NCBI GenBank assembly: GCA_016790435.1
Contig: JAEUPE010000005.1
Span: forward strand, 1 to 41,306
From: Rubrivivax sp.
GTDB lineage: Bacteria > Pseudomonadota > Gammaproteobacteria > Burkholderiales > Burkholderiaceae_C
Direction: 5' to 3'
DNA length: 41,306 nt
The translations under genes and the position numbers were made by a program. The notes below the pieces were generated by a model. That model made no database searches. It was given only the letters and a program-made list of their open reading frames with translations, and was not told the DNA's origin. Positions 16,809-25,384 of this stretch are shown here, in pieces. Numbering within the stretch: the stretch's first letter is position 1; every line of letters starts with the position of its first letter.

Positions 16809-17078
16809 TCAGTACGTCGGCGGCAGGTCGGCGGGCACCAGCGCGGGCTCGCCGAGGCCCGGCTGCGGCGAGGGCACCAGCAGCATGGCCAGCGTCGGGG
16901 CCTCGCTGGGCATCGCCTGGGCGGCTGTCGCTTCCGCGACCTCCACCGCATCCCCGGGCAGCGTGCCTTGCGGGAAGAAGACGATGCCCAGCGCCAGCGC
17001 GGCGGCGAACAACGGCAACACGTTCCAGGTCCACGAGGTGTCGTGGGACATCGTCACGGATTCGAGGTGGTTGTTCAT
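16809..17078 (-). CDS. Small single-pass membrane protein, tandem paralogue A
   Basis: An 89-residue protein of unknown function, first of a tandem pair. The ATG at 17078 follows CAGGAG. It has a polar N-terminus, a TSWTWNVLPLFAAALALG segment that leads into a single transmembrane helix (about residues 14-34), and an acidic/Pro-rich tail ending VPSPQPGLGEPALVPADLPPTY. The match to its neighbour is strongest in the WTWN motif and the last 22 residues, so both ends of the pattern are under constraint while the middle drifts. It is divergent from the Crp/Fnr regulator across 195 bases, which may control it. Confidence 0.7.
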   Translation of the reverse strand: MNNHLESVTMSHDTSWTWNVLPLFAAALALGIVFFPQGTLPGDAVEVAEATAAQAMPSEAPTLAMLLVPSPQPGLGEPALVPADLPPTY

Positions 17079-17215
17079 GGGCGGCTCCTGGGTGGCGGGG
17101 TTCGTTGATCGGTGTTCGCATGTTCGGGGCGCCGCGCCGCAACGGCGTGGCGCCGTTCAATAGTGACCGCCGGCCTGGGCGCGGCTAGAGTTGCCGCCGG
17201 CCAAGCCCTGGCCGG

Positions 17216-17255
17216 GCGTGGCGTGGCGTGGCGTGGCGTGGCGTGGCGTGGCGTG
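17216..17255. repeat. Pentanucleotide tandem repeat (GCGTG)8
   Basis: Eight perfect GCGTG units run from 17216 to 17255, then a ninth degenerate unit (GCGGG). The tract ends 18 bases before the ATG of the Crp/Fnr gene. The unit is not a multiple of three, so copy-number change would shift any reading frame initiated upstream (an ATG at 17112 is in frame at the present copy number) and would alter promoter or leader spacing. Confidence 0.9.
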
Positions 17256-17273
17256 GCGGGCAGGATTGGGCAC

Positions 17274-17909
17274 ATGGACACCGGACCGACGACGGAGCAA
17301 TCAGCCGAGTTCCTGCACGAGCTGGCGCGGCTGGGCGAAACGCGCACCTGGGAACCCGGCGCGACGGTGGTCACGCAGGGCGACCCCGCCGACTGCATGT
17401 ACGTCATCCACGAAGGCGAGCTGCGCGCTGTCATCGCCGGCGAAGGCGGCCGTGTCGTCGAGCTGAACACGCTGCGCCCGGGCGAGGTCTTCGGCGAGCT
17501 CATGCTCAGCGGCGAGCTGCGCTCGGCCACGGTGCAGGTCACCACCCGTGCCCGCCTCACGCGGGTGACGCGGGCCGAGGTGGAGCGGCTGCTGGCGGCA
17601 CGGCCCGACCTCGCCTTCCAGCTGGTGCAGCGACTGGTGCAGCGCGTGCGCGCGCTGACGCGCACGGTGGGCCACCTCGCCTCGGCCGACGTCTACGGCC
17701 GTCTCGTCGGCCTGTTCGACGCGCTGGCGGTGGAGCAAGGCGGCCAGCGCTTCGTGCCGGGGCCGCTGAGCCAGCAGCGCATCGCCGAACGCGTGGGCGC
17801 CTCCAAGGCGATGGTGAACCGGCTGCTGCAGGACCTCGAGCGCGGCGGCTACATCGAGGCCTCGCGCGAGCGCATCGTGCTGCTCAGGAAGCTGCCGCCG
17901 AAGTGGTAG
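17274..17909 (+). CDS. Crp/Fnr-family transcriptional regulator
   Basis: DNA-binding regulator of 211 residues. The start is the ATG at 17274, with an AGGA eight bases upstream. The N-terminal cyclic-nucleotide-binding fold covers about residues 10-120. It has the phosphate-binding-cassette pattern FGELMLSGELRSATV, with E75, R83 and S84 in the positions that hold cAMP in CRP, so a cyclic nucleotide ligand is plausible. No FNR-type N-terminal cysteine cluster is present. The C-terminal winged helix contains LSQQRIAERVGASKAMVNRLLQDLERGGYI as its helix-turn-helix. It is divergent from the two small membrane-protein genes and has a pentanucleotide repeat in its leader. Targets are unknown. Confidence 0.9.
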   Translation: MDTGPTTEQSAEFLHELARLGETRTWEPGATVVTQGDPADCMYVIHEGELRAVIAGEGGRVVELNTLRPGEVFGELMLSGELRSATVQVTTRARLTRVTRAEVERLLAARPDLAFQLVQRLVQRVRALTRTVGHLASADVYGRLVGLFDALAVEQGGQRFVPGPLSQQRIAERVGASKAMVNRLLQDLERGGYIEASRERIVLLRKLPPKW

Positions 17910-18022
17910 GCCGCCACGGCAAACCCTGACTGGACGCCGCCGCGCGCTACTGAACACAATGCGCGGCACGGGCGGCCAGGGGGGCGGCTCGGCATCGAGG
18001 CGGCGAAAACGCCGGACTTCCC

Positions 18023-19825
18023 ATGGCGCCGATGCACGACGACGCTGCTGCCGCCGCCGCACGGTCCTCGTGGGCCTCCTGGGCCTCCTGGGCCTTGTGG
18101 GCCTCGAAAGCCTCGCGGTGCTTGTTCGCCCGGCGGCGCGACGCGCCGGCGCCGGCCACTCGACGATGCGCACCGGGCTTCCGCGTCGGGCGCGCGTGGA
18201 CCGCCATGCTGTCGATACTGTTGTGCGCCGCGGCCGGGGTCGACGCGGCCGCCGCCGACGCCCCTGCAGGTGGCGGCTTCAGGCTGCCGGCACTCCCCCT
18301 CGCGCCTCCGGGGTCCCCGACCAGCAGCGCCGCGCCGAACCCAGCGCCCATCACCCTGCGCGCCGTGCGCTTCGAAGGTCACACGCAGTTCACGCTGGCC
18401 GAGCTCGAGGCGCTGGCTGCGCCTTTCCTGCAGCGGCCGCTGCGGCCGCTGGACCTGGAGGAGCTGCGCCAGCGCGTGACGCGCGCCTACGTCGAGCGCG
18501 GCCACGTCAACTCGGGCGCCGTCATCGCCGAGGGCGCGCTGCAGGGCGACACGCTCACGCTGCGCATCGTCGAGGGCCGCATCACGCAGCTTCGCCAGCG
18601 CGGCCTGCAGGGCCTGACCGAGCGTTACCTCGCCTCGCGGCTGCTGCGCGAGGGCGAGGTGCTCGACGTCAACCGGCTGCAGGACCGCTACCGCCTGCAA
18701 CTCGCCGACCCGTTGTTCGCGCGCCTCAACGCGCAGTTGCTGCCCGCCGGCGAGCCCGGCGCGGCGGTGCTCGATGTCGAGGTGACGCGCGCCCCGCCGT
18801 GGCAGGCCACGGTCTTCGCCAACAACCATGTCGCGCCGGCGGTCGGCTCGACGCAGCTCGGCATGGAAGGGGTGTGGCGCGACCTCGCCGGCTGGGGCGA
18901 CGCACTGGCCATCACCCTGGCCGGTGGCGAGGCGAGCCGGCAGATCGACGCCACCTGGCTGCTGCCGCTTGGGGGCAGCCGCACGACGCTGGCGCTGCGC
19001 GCGGCCGACGGCGAGTCGTCGGTGATCGAGGAGCCGGTGGCGGCGCTCGACATCGGAAGCCGCGTCACCACGCGCGAGGCGACGCTTACGCAGCCGCTCA
19101 TCGACGAGTCGCGCCAGCGCTGGGCCCTCGGGCTGACGTGGGCGCAGCGGCGCAACCGCACTTCGCTTTCGGGCGTGCCCTTCGCGTTCGTGCCGGGCGA
19201 GCCGGAGGGCGGCATCCGCATCGAGTCGTGGCGCGTTTTCCAGGAGCTCACGGTGCGCCGCGAGCGCGACGTGTGGGCCCTGCGCGCCAGCGTGCTCGCC
19301 GGCCGCAACAACCTGGCCGCCGAGCCGCTGCTGCCGCAGCAGCCGCCGCGCCACTACCGGCTCGCGCAGCTGCAGGGGCAGGGCTCGATCGCCACCGGTT
19401 CGGAGGGCGAGCCCGGCGGCCCGCTCATCGTGCGCGCGCTGCTGCAGCGCAGCCCCGACCGCCTCGTGCCGCTGGAGCAGATCGCCGTCGGCGGGCGGCA
19501 TACGGTGCGCGGCTACCGCGAGAACCAGCTCGTGCGCGACAACGGCTGGGCGGTCGGCCTGGAGTGGCATTGGCCGCTCTGGCGCGACGCCGTGCGCCGC
19601 GCCGGCGTGACGCTGGCCCCCACGCTCGATGCCGGCGCGGCGTGGAACCGCGACGAGCCGAAGAGCCGCCTCGCCTCCGCCGGCCTCGGCCTGCTGTGGA
19701 CGGTGGCCGAGGTCGAAGGCGAGCTGTTCGTGGCGCGCCGCCTCGAGCGGCGCGACAACCCCACCCATGGAGACCTGCAAGACCGTGGCATCCACCTCTC
19801 GTTGCGCTGGCGGCCGCAGCCTTAG
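18023..19825 (+). CDS. TpsB-family outer-membrane translocator (ShlB/FhaC/HecB type)
   Basis: Omp85-superfamily pore of a two-partner secretion system, exporting the TpsA protein encoded two genes downstream. As called from 18023 the product is 600 residues. POTRA domains lie at about residues 107-260 (ITLRAVRFEGHTQFT; LRIVEGRITQL), and the beta-barrel occupies the rest. The Omp85 signature VRGYRE, which forms the tip of the L6 loop, is at residues 495-500. The N-terminus is uncertain. The ATG at 18023 yields an odd W-A-S repeat and an Arg-rich stretch before the hydrophobic LSILLCAAAGVDAAAA export signal, while the ATG at 18206 starts directly at that signal but without positive charges. Its 3' end overlaps the CHAT gene by 59 bases (or 41 from the alternative GTG), so it is the first gene of an operon. 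Confidence 0.88.
   Translation: MAPMHDDAAAAAARSSWASWASWALWASKASRCLFARRRDAPAPATRRCAPGFRVGRAWTAMLSILLCAAAGVDAAAADAPAGGGFRLPALPLAPPGSPTSSAAPNPAPITLRAVRFEGHTQFTLAELEALAAPFLQRPLRPLDLEELRQRVTRAYVERGHVNSGAVIAEGALQGDTLTLRIVEGRITQLRQRGLQGLTERYLASRLLREGEVLDVNRLQDRYRLQLADPLFARLNAQLLPAGEPGAAVLDVEVTRAPPWQATVFANNHVAPAVGSTQLGMEGVWRDLAGWGDALAITLAGGEASRQIDATWLLPLGGSRTTLALRAADGESSVIEEPVAALDIGSRVTTREATLTQPLIDESRQRWALGLTWAQRRNRTSLSGVPFAFVPGEPEGGIRIESWRVFQELTVRRERDVWALRASVLAGRNNLAAEPLLPQQPPRHYRLAQLQGQGSIATGSEGEPGGPLIVRALLQRSPDRLVPLEQIAVGGRHTVRGYRENQLVRDNGWAVGLEWHWPLWRDAVRRAGVTLAPTLDAGAAWNRDEPKSRLASAGLGLLWTVAEVEGELFVARRLERRDNPTHGDLQDRGIHLSLRWRPQP
18072..18107. repeat. Four-copy 9-bp repeat in the TpsB N-terminal region
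   Basis: Four imperfect GGGCCTCCT-type units run head to tail. In the translocator frame they encode a Trp-Ala-Ser-like triplet four times, just upstream of the probable export signal. The repeat sits where the start codon is in doubt, so it may be leader rather than coding sequence. Confidence 0.6.
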
Positions 19826-22139
19826 CGCCGCGGCAGCCGCCTTGCTGCTGGCCGCTGCCGTGGGCAGCGCCGCAGCCGCGGAATGCAGCGCCGGTGGCGG
19901 GCCGCTGCGCCTGGCCGTTGTCGGGCTGCAAGCCGATTTCGAGCGCGCCACCGAGCCACTGGCGCGCGCCCGTGCCGCCGCGGCGCTGGGCGCGGCCTGG
20001 CTCAAGCTCGACCGCCAGGACGAGGCCGCGCGCGCGCTGCAGCAGGCGCTGGCCGGGCCGCTGCCAGCGCGGGAACGCGCGGCGGTGCAGCTCGACCTCG
20101 GCAACCTGGCCCTGACGCAGCAACGGTTTGCAGATGCCGACGCCGCTTGGAAGGCCGCCGCGACGCTGGTGCCCGCTGACGCCGAGCTCGCGCTGGCCGC
20201 CGAGCTGAACCGGCTGCGCCTGCCGGAGGCGACGGGCGCGCCAGGCATCGCTGGCACTTCAGGCGCTTCCGATGCATCCGGCGCTTCCGCCAGCGCCAGC
20301 GCGCCGCGCCTCCTGCCGCGGTTGCGCACCGCGCTCGCGCGCAGTGCCGGGCTCGGCGATGCGGCGCTGCGCGCCCGCTTCGCCTTGAATGTCGCGGCGC
20401 AGGCCGCGGCCCTCGGCCCGGAGGGCGGCGAGCTGGCCTGGCGCGCCCACGAACAGGGCCGCACGCAGGCACTCGCCGCCGGCGAGGCACGCCTGGCGGC
20501 CGAGGCCTATGAGGGGCTGGCGCTGCTGTACGAGGCGCAACAGCGCCCCGAAGAAGCGCTTCGCCTCGTCGAGGAAGGCATCGCGCAAGCGCGCCGCGTG
20601 CCTGCGCGCGAACGGCTGATGCAGCTCGAGGGCCTGGCCGGACGCCTGGCGTGGCGCATGGGCGATGCCGAGCGTGCGCTCGCCGCCTACCGACGCGCCG
20701 TGGAGCATGTGGAGGCGGTGCGCAGCGACATCCCGGTGCGCTACCAGGACGGGCGCTCGTCGTTCCGCGACACACTGGAGCCTCTGTACCTGGGCCTCAC
20801 CGACCAGCTGCTGCGCCGCGCCGACGCCGGGCCGCCAGCCGAGCGCAGCGCGCTGCTGCGGCAGGCGCGCGACGCGGTCGAGTTGATTAAGCAGACCGAG
20901 CTCGAGGACTGGCTGCGCAGCCGCTGCGGCGTCGAAGGCAACCGCCTGGCGTGGAAGCCGCCGGCTGGCAGCGCGATGCTGCACGCCATCATCCTGCCCG
21001 ACCGCCTGGCGCTGCTCGTCGAGACGGCGGGCGGCATCGAACACCGCAGCGCCGCCATCGCCGGCGACGAGCTGCGCCGCGAGGTGCTCGACTTCGTCGC
21101 CGCGCTGCGCGAGCGGCAGCCGCTGCAGGCGCGCGCCGAGGGGCTGCACCGCGTGCTCATCGCGCCCATCGAGCCGCTGCTCGCCGCCGAGCGCATCGAC
21201 ACGCTGGTGGTCGTGCCCGACGGCGTGTTGCGGCTGCTGCCGTTCGGCGCCCTGCACGACGGCCAGCGCTGGCTGCTTCAGCGTTATGCCGTGGCGACGG
21301 TGCCGGGCCTGAGCCTCACGCCGGCGCCGCGCAGCGGGCGCACGCCGTCGACCGGAGGGATGACCGCACTGCTCACCGGCATGGCCGAGCCCGGCCCGGT
21401 GCTCGACAAGCTGCCGCGCGACCTGGTGGACAGCGTGCTCGATGCCGCGGACCCGACACGCCAGGCCGGCGCAGCGGCGGGGCGGGCGGGCGAAGGCGCG
21501 GCAATGCCGGCCGGCCCCGCGAGCGCAGCGTCGGCGGCCACCGCGGCCGAACGGTCGGCGGCACGCACCGGCGCCCTGCGCGAGGCGCTGGCGCTGCCCG
21601 GCGTGCGCCAGGAGATCGAGGCCCTGGCGCGCGTGCTGCCGGGCACCGTGCTGCTCGACCGCGGCTTCACGCTGCAGGCGCTGAAGGCCCGCATGCGCGC
21701 CACCGCGCCGCCGGTGGTGCACATCGCCTCGCACGGCGTCTTCGGCGCCAGCGCCGAGACCACCTTCATCATGACCTACGACGAGCTGCTGACGCTGGAC
21801 GGCCTGCAGTCGCTGCTGCGCGACGAGCGCCCGCGCGACTCGCCGATCGAGCTGCTCACGCTGTCGGCCTGCCAGACGGCGGAGGGGGACGACCGGGCGC
21901 CGCTGGGCATGAGCGGCACGGCGCTGAAGGCACGCGCGCGCACCGTGCTCGGCACGCTGTGGCCGGTGGCCGACGAGGCGGCGCAGCAGGTGATGGAAGG
22001 TTTCTACCGCCATCTGGCCGAAGGCCGGCTGTCGCGCGCCGCGGCGTTGCGCGACGCGCAGCTCGCGCTGCTCGCCAGGCCCGGGCGCAGCCACCCGTTC
22101 TTCTGGGCGCCGTTTGCATTGATCGGAGACTGGCAATGA
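19767..22139 (+). CDS. Exported TPR-CHAT domain protein (caspase-like), between TpsB and TpsA
   Basis: A 790-residue protein with a hydrophobic leader (LSAAAAALLLAAAVGSAAAA, cleavage near residue 38), TPR-like alpha-helical repeats at about residues 45-330, and a C-terminal CHAT domain at about 395-790. CHAT is a clan CD peptidase-like fold related to caspases and separase. The dyad is intact: H656 in HIASHGVF and C702 in LSACQTAEG. VVVPDGVLRLLPFGAL and GTLWPVADEAA are further CHAT landmarks. An Ala/Gly-rich insert lies at about residues 563-605 inside the domain. The start is the ATG at 19767 or a GTG at 19785, both inside the tpsB 3' end; the stop overlaps the tpsA ATG. The role inferred from context is periplasmic or surface processing of TpsA. 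Confidence 0.88.
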   Translation: METCKTVASTSRCAGGRSLSAAAAALLLAAAVGSAAAAECSAGGGPLRLAVVGLQADFERATEPLARARAAAALGAAWLKLDRQDEAARALQQALAGPLPARERAAVQLDLGNLALTQQRFADADAAWKAAATLVPADAELALAAELNRLRLPEATGAPGIAGTSGASDASGASASASAPRLLPRLRTALARSAGLGDAALRARFALNVAAQAAALGPEGGELAWRAHEQGRTQALAAGEARLAAEAYEGLALLYEAQQRPEEALRLVEEGIAQARRVPARERLMQLEGLAGRLAWRMGDAERALAAYRRAVEHVEAVRSDIPVRYQDGRSSFRDTLEPLYLGLTDQLLRRADAGPPAERSALLRQARDAVELIKQTELEDWLRSRCGVEGNRLAWKPPAGSAMLHAIILPDRLALLVETAGGIEHRSAAIAGDELRREVLDFVAALRERQPLQARAEGLHRVLIAPIEPLLAAERIDTLVVVPDGVLRLLPFGALHDGQRWLLQRYAVATVPGLSLTPAPRSGRTPSTGGMTALLTGMAEPGPVLDKLPRDLVDSVLDAADPTRQAGAAAGRAGEGAAMPAGPASAASAATAAERSAARTGALREALALPGVRQEIEALARVLPGTVLLDRGFTLQALKARMRATAPPVVHIASHGVFGASAETTFIMTYDELLTLDGLQSLLRDERPRDSPIELLTLSACQTAEGDDRAPLGMSGTALKARARTVLGTLWPVADEAAQQVMEGFYRHLAEGRLSRAAALRDAQLALLARPGRSHPFFWAPFALIGDWQ

Positions 22140-25100
22140 GCTCGAAGTGGTTCTCCTCGCGGCGGGCTCCGATCGCAGCCGCGGCGATCACGCTGCTCGG
22201 CGTGGCCGAAGCGAATGCGGCCGCGGTGACCGACGGTTCGGTCGGCGCCGTGCAGACGCTTTCGGGCGCGATGACGGTGCCGCAGACGCTGGGCACGCTG
22301 CGCGGCGGCAACCTCTTCCACAGCTTCGCGCGCTTCGGCATCGCGGCGGGCGAGTCGGCCACCTTCACCACCGTCGACCCCGGCATCCGCCACGTCATCA
22401 CGCGTGTCACCGGCGGCGAGGCGAGCGTGCTGCAGGGGCCACTGGCACTGCAGGCCGCCGGCGGCGCGCGGCCCGACTTCTGGCTGCTGAACCCGGCCGG
22501 CGTGCTGGTGGGGGCGGGTGCGTCGTTCGACCTGCCGGCCGGGCTGCACCTCGCGACCGCGCCGCAGCTGCGCTTTGCCGATGGCGAGGTGTGGTCGACC
22601 GGCAGCGCCGCGCCGAGCACGCTGAGCGTGGCCGCGCCGGAGAGCTTCGGCTTCCTCGCCACGCCGGCAGCGGCGCTGCGCTGGCAGGACGCCAACGTCC
22701 AGCTGGCGCCGGGCTCCACGCTGTCACTGGCCGGTGGTGAGCTGGCCATCGACCGCGCTGTGCTGGTGGCGCCGGCCGGCACGCTGCGCCTGCAGGCGCC
22801 CGGCGCCGTGCGCCTGGGCGCCGAGGCCGTGCTGGGGGCCACGGCACCGCAGGCGGGCGACAGCGGCCACATCGACGTGCAGGCCGCCTCGCTGCGCCTG
22901 GAGGCCGACGCCGTCGGGGCCGCCTTCATGCTGGCGCAGACCAACCTCGGCGGCACCGGCGGCGGCATTGCGCTGCAGCTGGGCGGCGCGCTCGAACTGG
23001 GCGAAGGCGCGGCGATCCAGGCGGTCAACGTCGGCAGCGGCAGCGGGCTCGCGGTCAACGCCGCCAGCCTGCGCTCCGACGGCGGCCAGCTCCTCACCCA
23101 GGGGCTCGGCAGCGGCCCGGGCCCCGCGCTGAGCGTGCAGCTGACCGGCGCGCTGGAGCTGATCGGCGGCAACATCACCAGCGTGGCCAGCGGCGCCGGC
23201 AGCGCCGGCGCGGTGCAGGTGCGCGCGAACTCGATCCGCCTCGACGGCCAGGGCTTCCTCGGCTTCGGCGCCATCACGAGCCAGAGCAGCGCAAACGGCG
23301 GCGCGCCCGGCGCGATCTCGGTCACCAGCGCCGGCGCGCTCGACCTCGTGGGCGCCGCGGGCATCGGCTCCAACAACCGCAGTGGCGACGCCGCCGGCGC
23401 CGTGCAGGTACAGGCTCGCAGCGCCTCCTTCGAAGGTGAAGGAACGAACCCGTCCTCGGTGTATTCGCTGACCACGGCCGGCGGCAGCGCGGCGGCGGTG
23501 AGCGTGAGCGTGGCAGAGGGGCTCACGCTGCGGCCGGGCGGGCAGATCCAGTCGGGCACGCTGGGCATCGGCGGGGCCGGCAACGTCACGGTGCAGGCCG
23601 ATCAGCTGGTCCTGCAGGGCCAGCCGGGCGGCAGCATCGTCGCATCGGCCGTCACGGGCGTGTCCAGCGTGCCGCTGGGCGGGGCCCAATCGGGCGCCGG
23701 GGGCACGGTCGAGGTCAGGAGCCGCAGCATCACGATGACCGGCGACGCCGTCATCTCGACGAGCACGCTCGACAGCGCCACGGGTGCGGGCGACATCCGC
23801 ATCACCGCCAGCGAGATGACGATCGACGGCCGGCTCCGCGGCGGTGGGGTCCGCGCCAGCGTGCTGGGCGGCACGGGCGACGCCGGCCGCGTGCAGGTGG
23901 ACGTGCGCGACGGCCTCACGCTGCAGGACGGCGGCGTCATCGAGGCCAGCAACGCCGGCTCGGGCGCCGCAGGCAGCGTCGTCGTCAATGCGGGCAGCGT
24001 GCGCGTGGACGGCAGCAACGCGGGCAACACGCTCACCGGCATCAGCGCCGACGGCATCGGCGCCGGCGCCGGGGCGCCGGTGCTGGTGCAGGCCGGCCGC
24101 GTGGAGGTCGTGCGCGGCGGCGTCATCTCCTCGAGCGCCTTCGGCGTGCGCGATGGCGGCAGCGTCACGGTGCGCGGCATGGCGGTGTGGGTGGACGGCG
24201 GCAGCATCCTCGCCGAGGCCTACGACGCCGGCGCCGCCGGCAGCGTGACGGTCGAGGCCACGCAGGTCGACGTGCTCGGTGCCGGCTCGATCTCCACGAG
24301 CACCATCGGCAGCGGCCGCGGCGGCAGCATCGCCATCACCGCCGAGCGCGTGCGCTTCGAGCGCTCGGGCGGCGCCTTTTCGGTGACCGCCGGCGCCGGT
24401 GACGCCGGCCGCGTGACCCTGGACATCGCCGACACGCTGACCCTGGCCGAGGGCGGCTTCATCGTCACCAACACTGGCGACAGTGGCGCGGCCGGCCGCA
24501 TCGACATTCGCGCCGGCCGCGTCGAGATCGGCGGCGTCGACCCGGCCAGCGGCCAGCGCAGCCGCATCACCAGCCGCGCGTTGACCACCTCCGGCGGCCA
24601 GTCCGGCAGCATCACGCTCGACGTGGCCGGGGCGCTCGACCTGCGGCCCGGCGCCCTGCTGAGCATTGCCAACGACGCCAGCGTGGCTGACCCCGCCGCG
24701 CTCGCGCCGACCGCCCTCACGCTGCGCGCCGGCAGCCTGAGCCTGGAGGGCGCCGACATCACCGCGGCGGCCAGCGGCAACGCGCGCGCCGGTGCGATCA
24801 GCATCGACACGGCGGGCCCGCTGCGGGCCCTCGGCAGCCGCATCAGCACCACCGCCGTCGACGGCGATGGCGGGCCGATCACCATCGCCGCGGCGGGCGG
24901 CGTGCTGCTGAAGGACAGTGCCATCACGACCTCCGTCGCTGGCACCACCAACGGCAATGGCGGCGACATCACCCTCACCGGCGACTGGCTGGCCATGGCC
25001 TCGGGCTTCGTGCAGGCCAACACCACCGCGCCGCGTGCGCGCGGCGGCAACGTCACCGTCAACGTCGGCCTGCTCGTGCCCGACGGCAGCAACGTCTTCG

Positions 25101-25384
25101 TCGGCGGCAGCCGCATCGCCGAGGTGCGGCTGGGCGCGCCGGGCTACAACGTCATCCAGGCGGCGGCACCCGAGGGGCTGGCCGGGCAGCTCGACCTCAC
25201 GCGGCCCGACCTGAACCTGTCGTCGAGCCTGGTGGGGCTGCTGGTCCCGGTGATCGACTTCGGCCTCATCGGCCGCGACATCTGCGCCGCGGGCACCGAC
25301 AGCACCTTCACGGTGCTGGGTGGCGGCGCGCTGCCGGCGCCTGCGTCGGCGCCCCTGCGCATTCGACCGACACCCACGCCATGA
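22136..25384 (+). CDS. TpsA-type filamentous haemagglutinin N-terminal domain protein
   Basis: Exoprotein of 1082 residues secreted by the TpsB partner. The ATG at 22136 overlaps the CHAT stop (ATGA), with GGAG upstream. A signal peptide spans about residues 1-28. The TPS domain covers about residues 30-290, with NLFHSFARF at residue 59 and the NPAGVLVG variant of the NPNGI motif at 119. The rest is a beta-helix of repeats of the form G-xGG-S(I/V)-x(I/V)-xA-xx(V/L), followed by an I-x-(S/A)-ST turn. Near the C-terminus, RDICAAGTDSTFTVLGGGALP (Cys1050) resembles the end of cyanobacterial haemagglutinin-domain proteins. It has no long FHA-like toxin tip or CDI-type VENN motif. Likely a surface adhesin or biofilm protein. 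Confidence 0.9.
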   Translation: MSSKWFSSRRAPIAAAAITLLGVAEANAAAVTDGSVGAVQTLSGAMTVPQTLGTLRGGNLFHSFARFGIAAGESATFTTVDPGIRHVITRVTGGEASVLQGPLALQAAGGARPDFWLLNPAGVLVGAGASFDLPAGLHLATAPQLRFADGEVWSTGSAAPSTLSVAAPESFGFLATPAAALRWQDANVQLAPGSTLSLAGGELAIDRAVLVAPAGTLRLQAPGAVRLGAEAVLGATAPQAGDSGHIDVQAASLRLEADAVGAAFMLAQTNLGGTGGGIALQLGGALELGEGAAIQAVNVGSGSGLAVNAASLRSDGGQLLTQGLGSGPGPALSVQLTGALELIGGNITSVASGAGSAGAVQVRANSIRLDGQGFLGFGAITSQSSANGGAPGAISVTSAGALDLVGAAGIGSNNRSGDAAGAVQVQARSASFEGEGTNPSSVYSLTTAGGSAAAVSVSVAEGLTLRPGGQIQSGTLGIGGAGNVTVQADQLVLQGQPGGSIVASAVTGVSSVPLGGAQSGAGGTVEVRSRSITMTGDAVISTSTLDSATGAGDIRITASEMTIDGRLRGGGVRASVLGGTGDAGRVQVDVRDGLTLQDGGVIEASNAGSGAAGSVVVNAGSVRVDGSNAGNTLTGISADGIGAGAGAPVLVQAGRVEVVRGGVISSSAFGVRDGGSVTVRGMAVWVDGGSILAEAYDAGAAGSVTVEATQVDVLGAGSISTSTIGSGRGGSIAITAERVRFERSGGAFSVTAGAGDAGRVTLDIADTLTLAEGGFIVTNTGDSGAAGRIDIRAGRVEIGGVDPASGQRSRITSRALTTSGGQSGSITLDVAGALDLRPGALLSIANDASVADPAALAPTALTLRAGSLSLEGADITAAASGNARAGAISIDTAGPLRALGSRISTTAVDGDGGPITIAAAGGVLLKDSAITTSVAGTTNGNGGDITLTGDWLAMASGFVQANTTAPRARGGNVTVNVGLLVPDGSNVFVGGSRIAEVRLGAPGYNVIQAAAPEGLAGQLDLTRPDLNLSSSLVGLLVPVIDFGLIGRDICAAGTDSTFTVLGGGALPAPASAPLRIRPTPTP

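Noticed and set aside
19767-22139. Type III-E CRISPR-associated TPR-CHAT (craspase) component
   Set aside because: No CRISPR array or cas gene is in the window, and the protein has an export leader and sits in a secretion operon.
18023-25384. Contact-dependent inhibition (CdiB/CdiA) locus
   Set aside because: The exoprotein is only 1082 residues, has no VENN-type motif or toxin tip, and no immunity gene follows.
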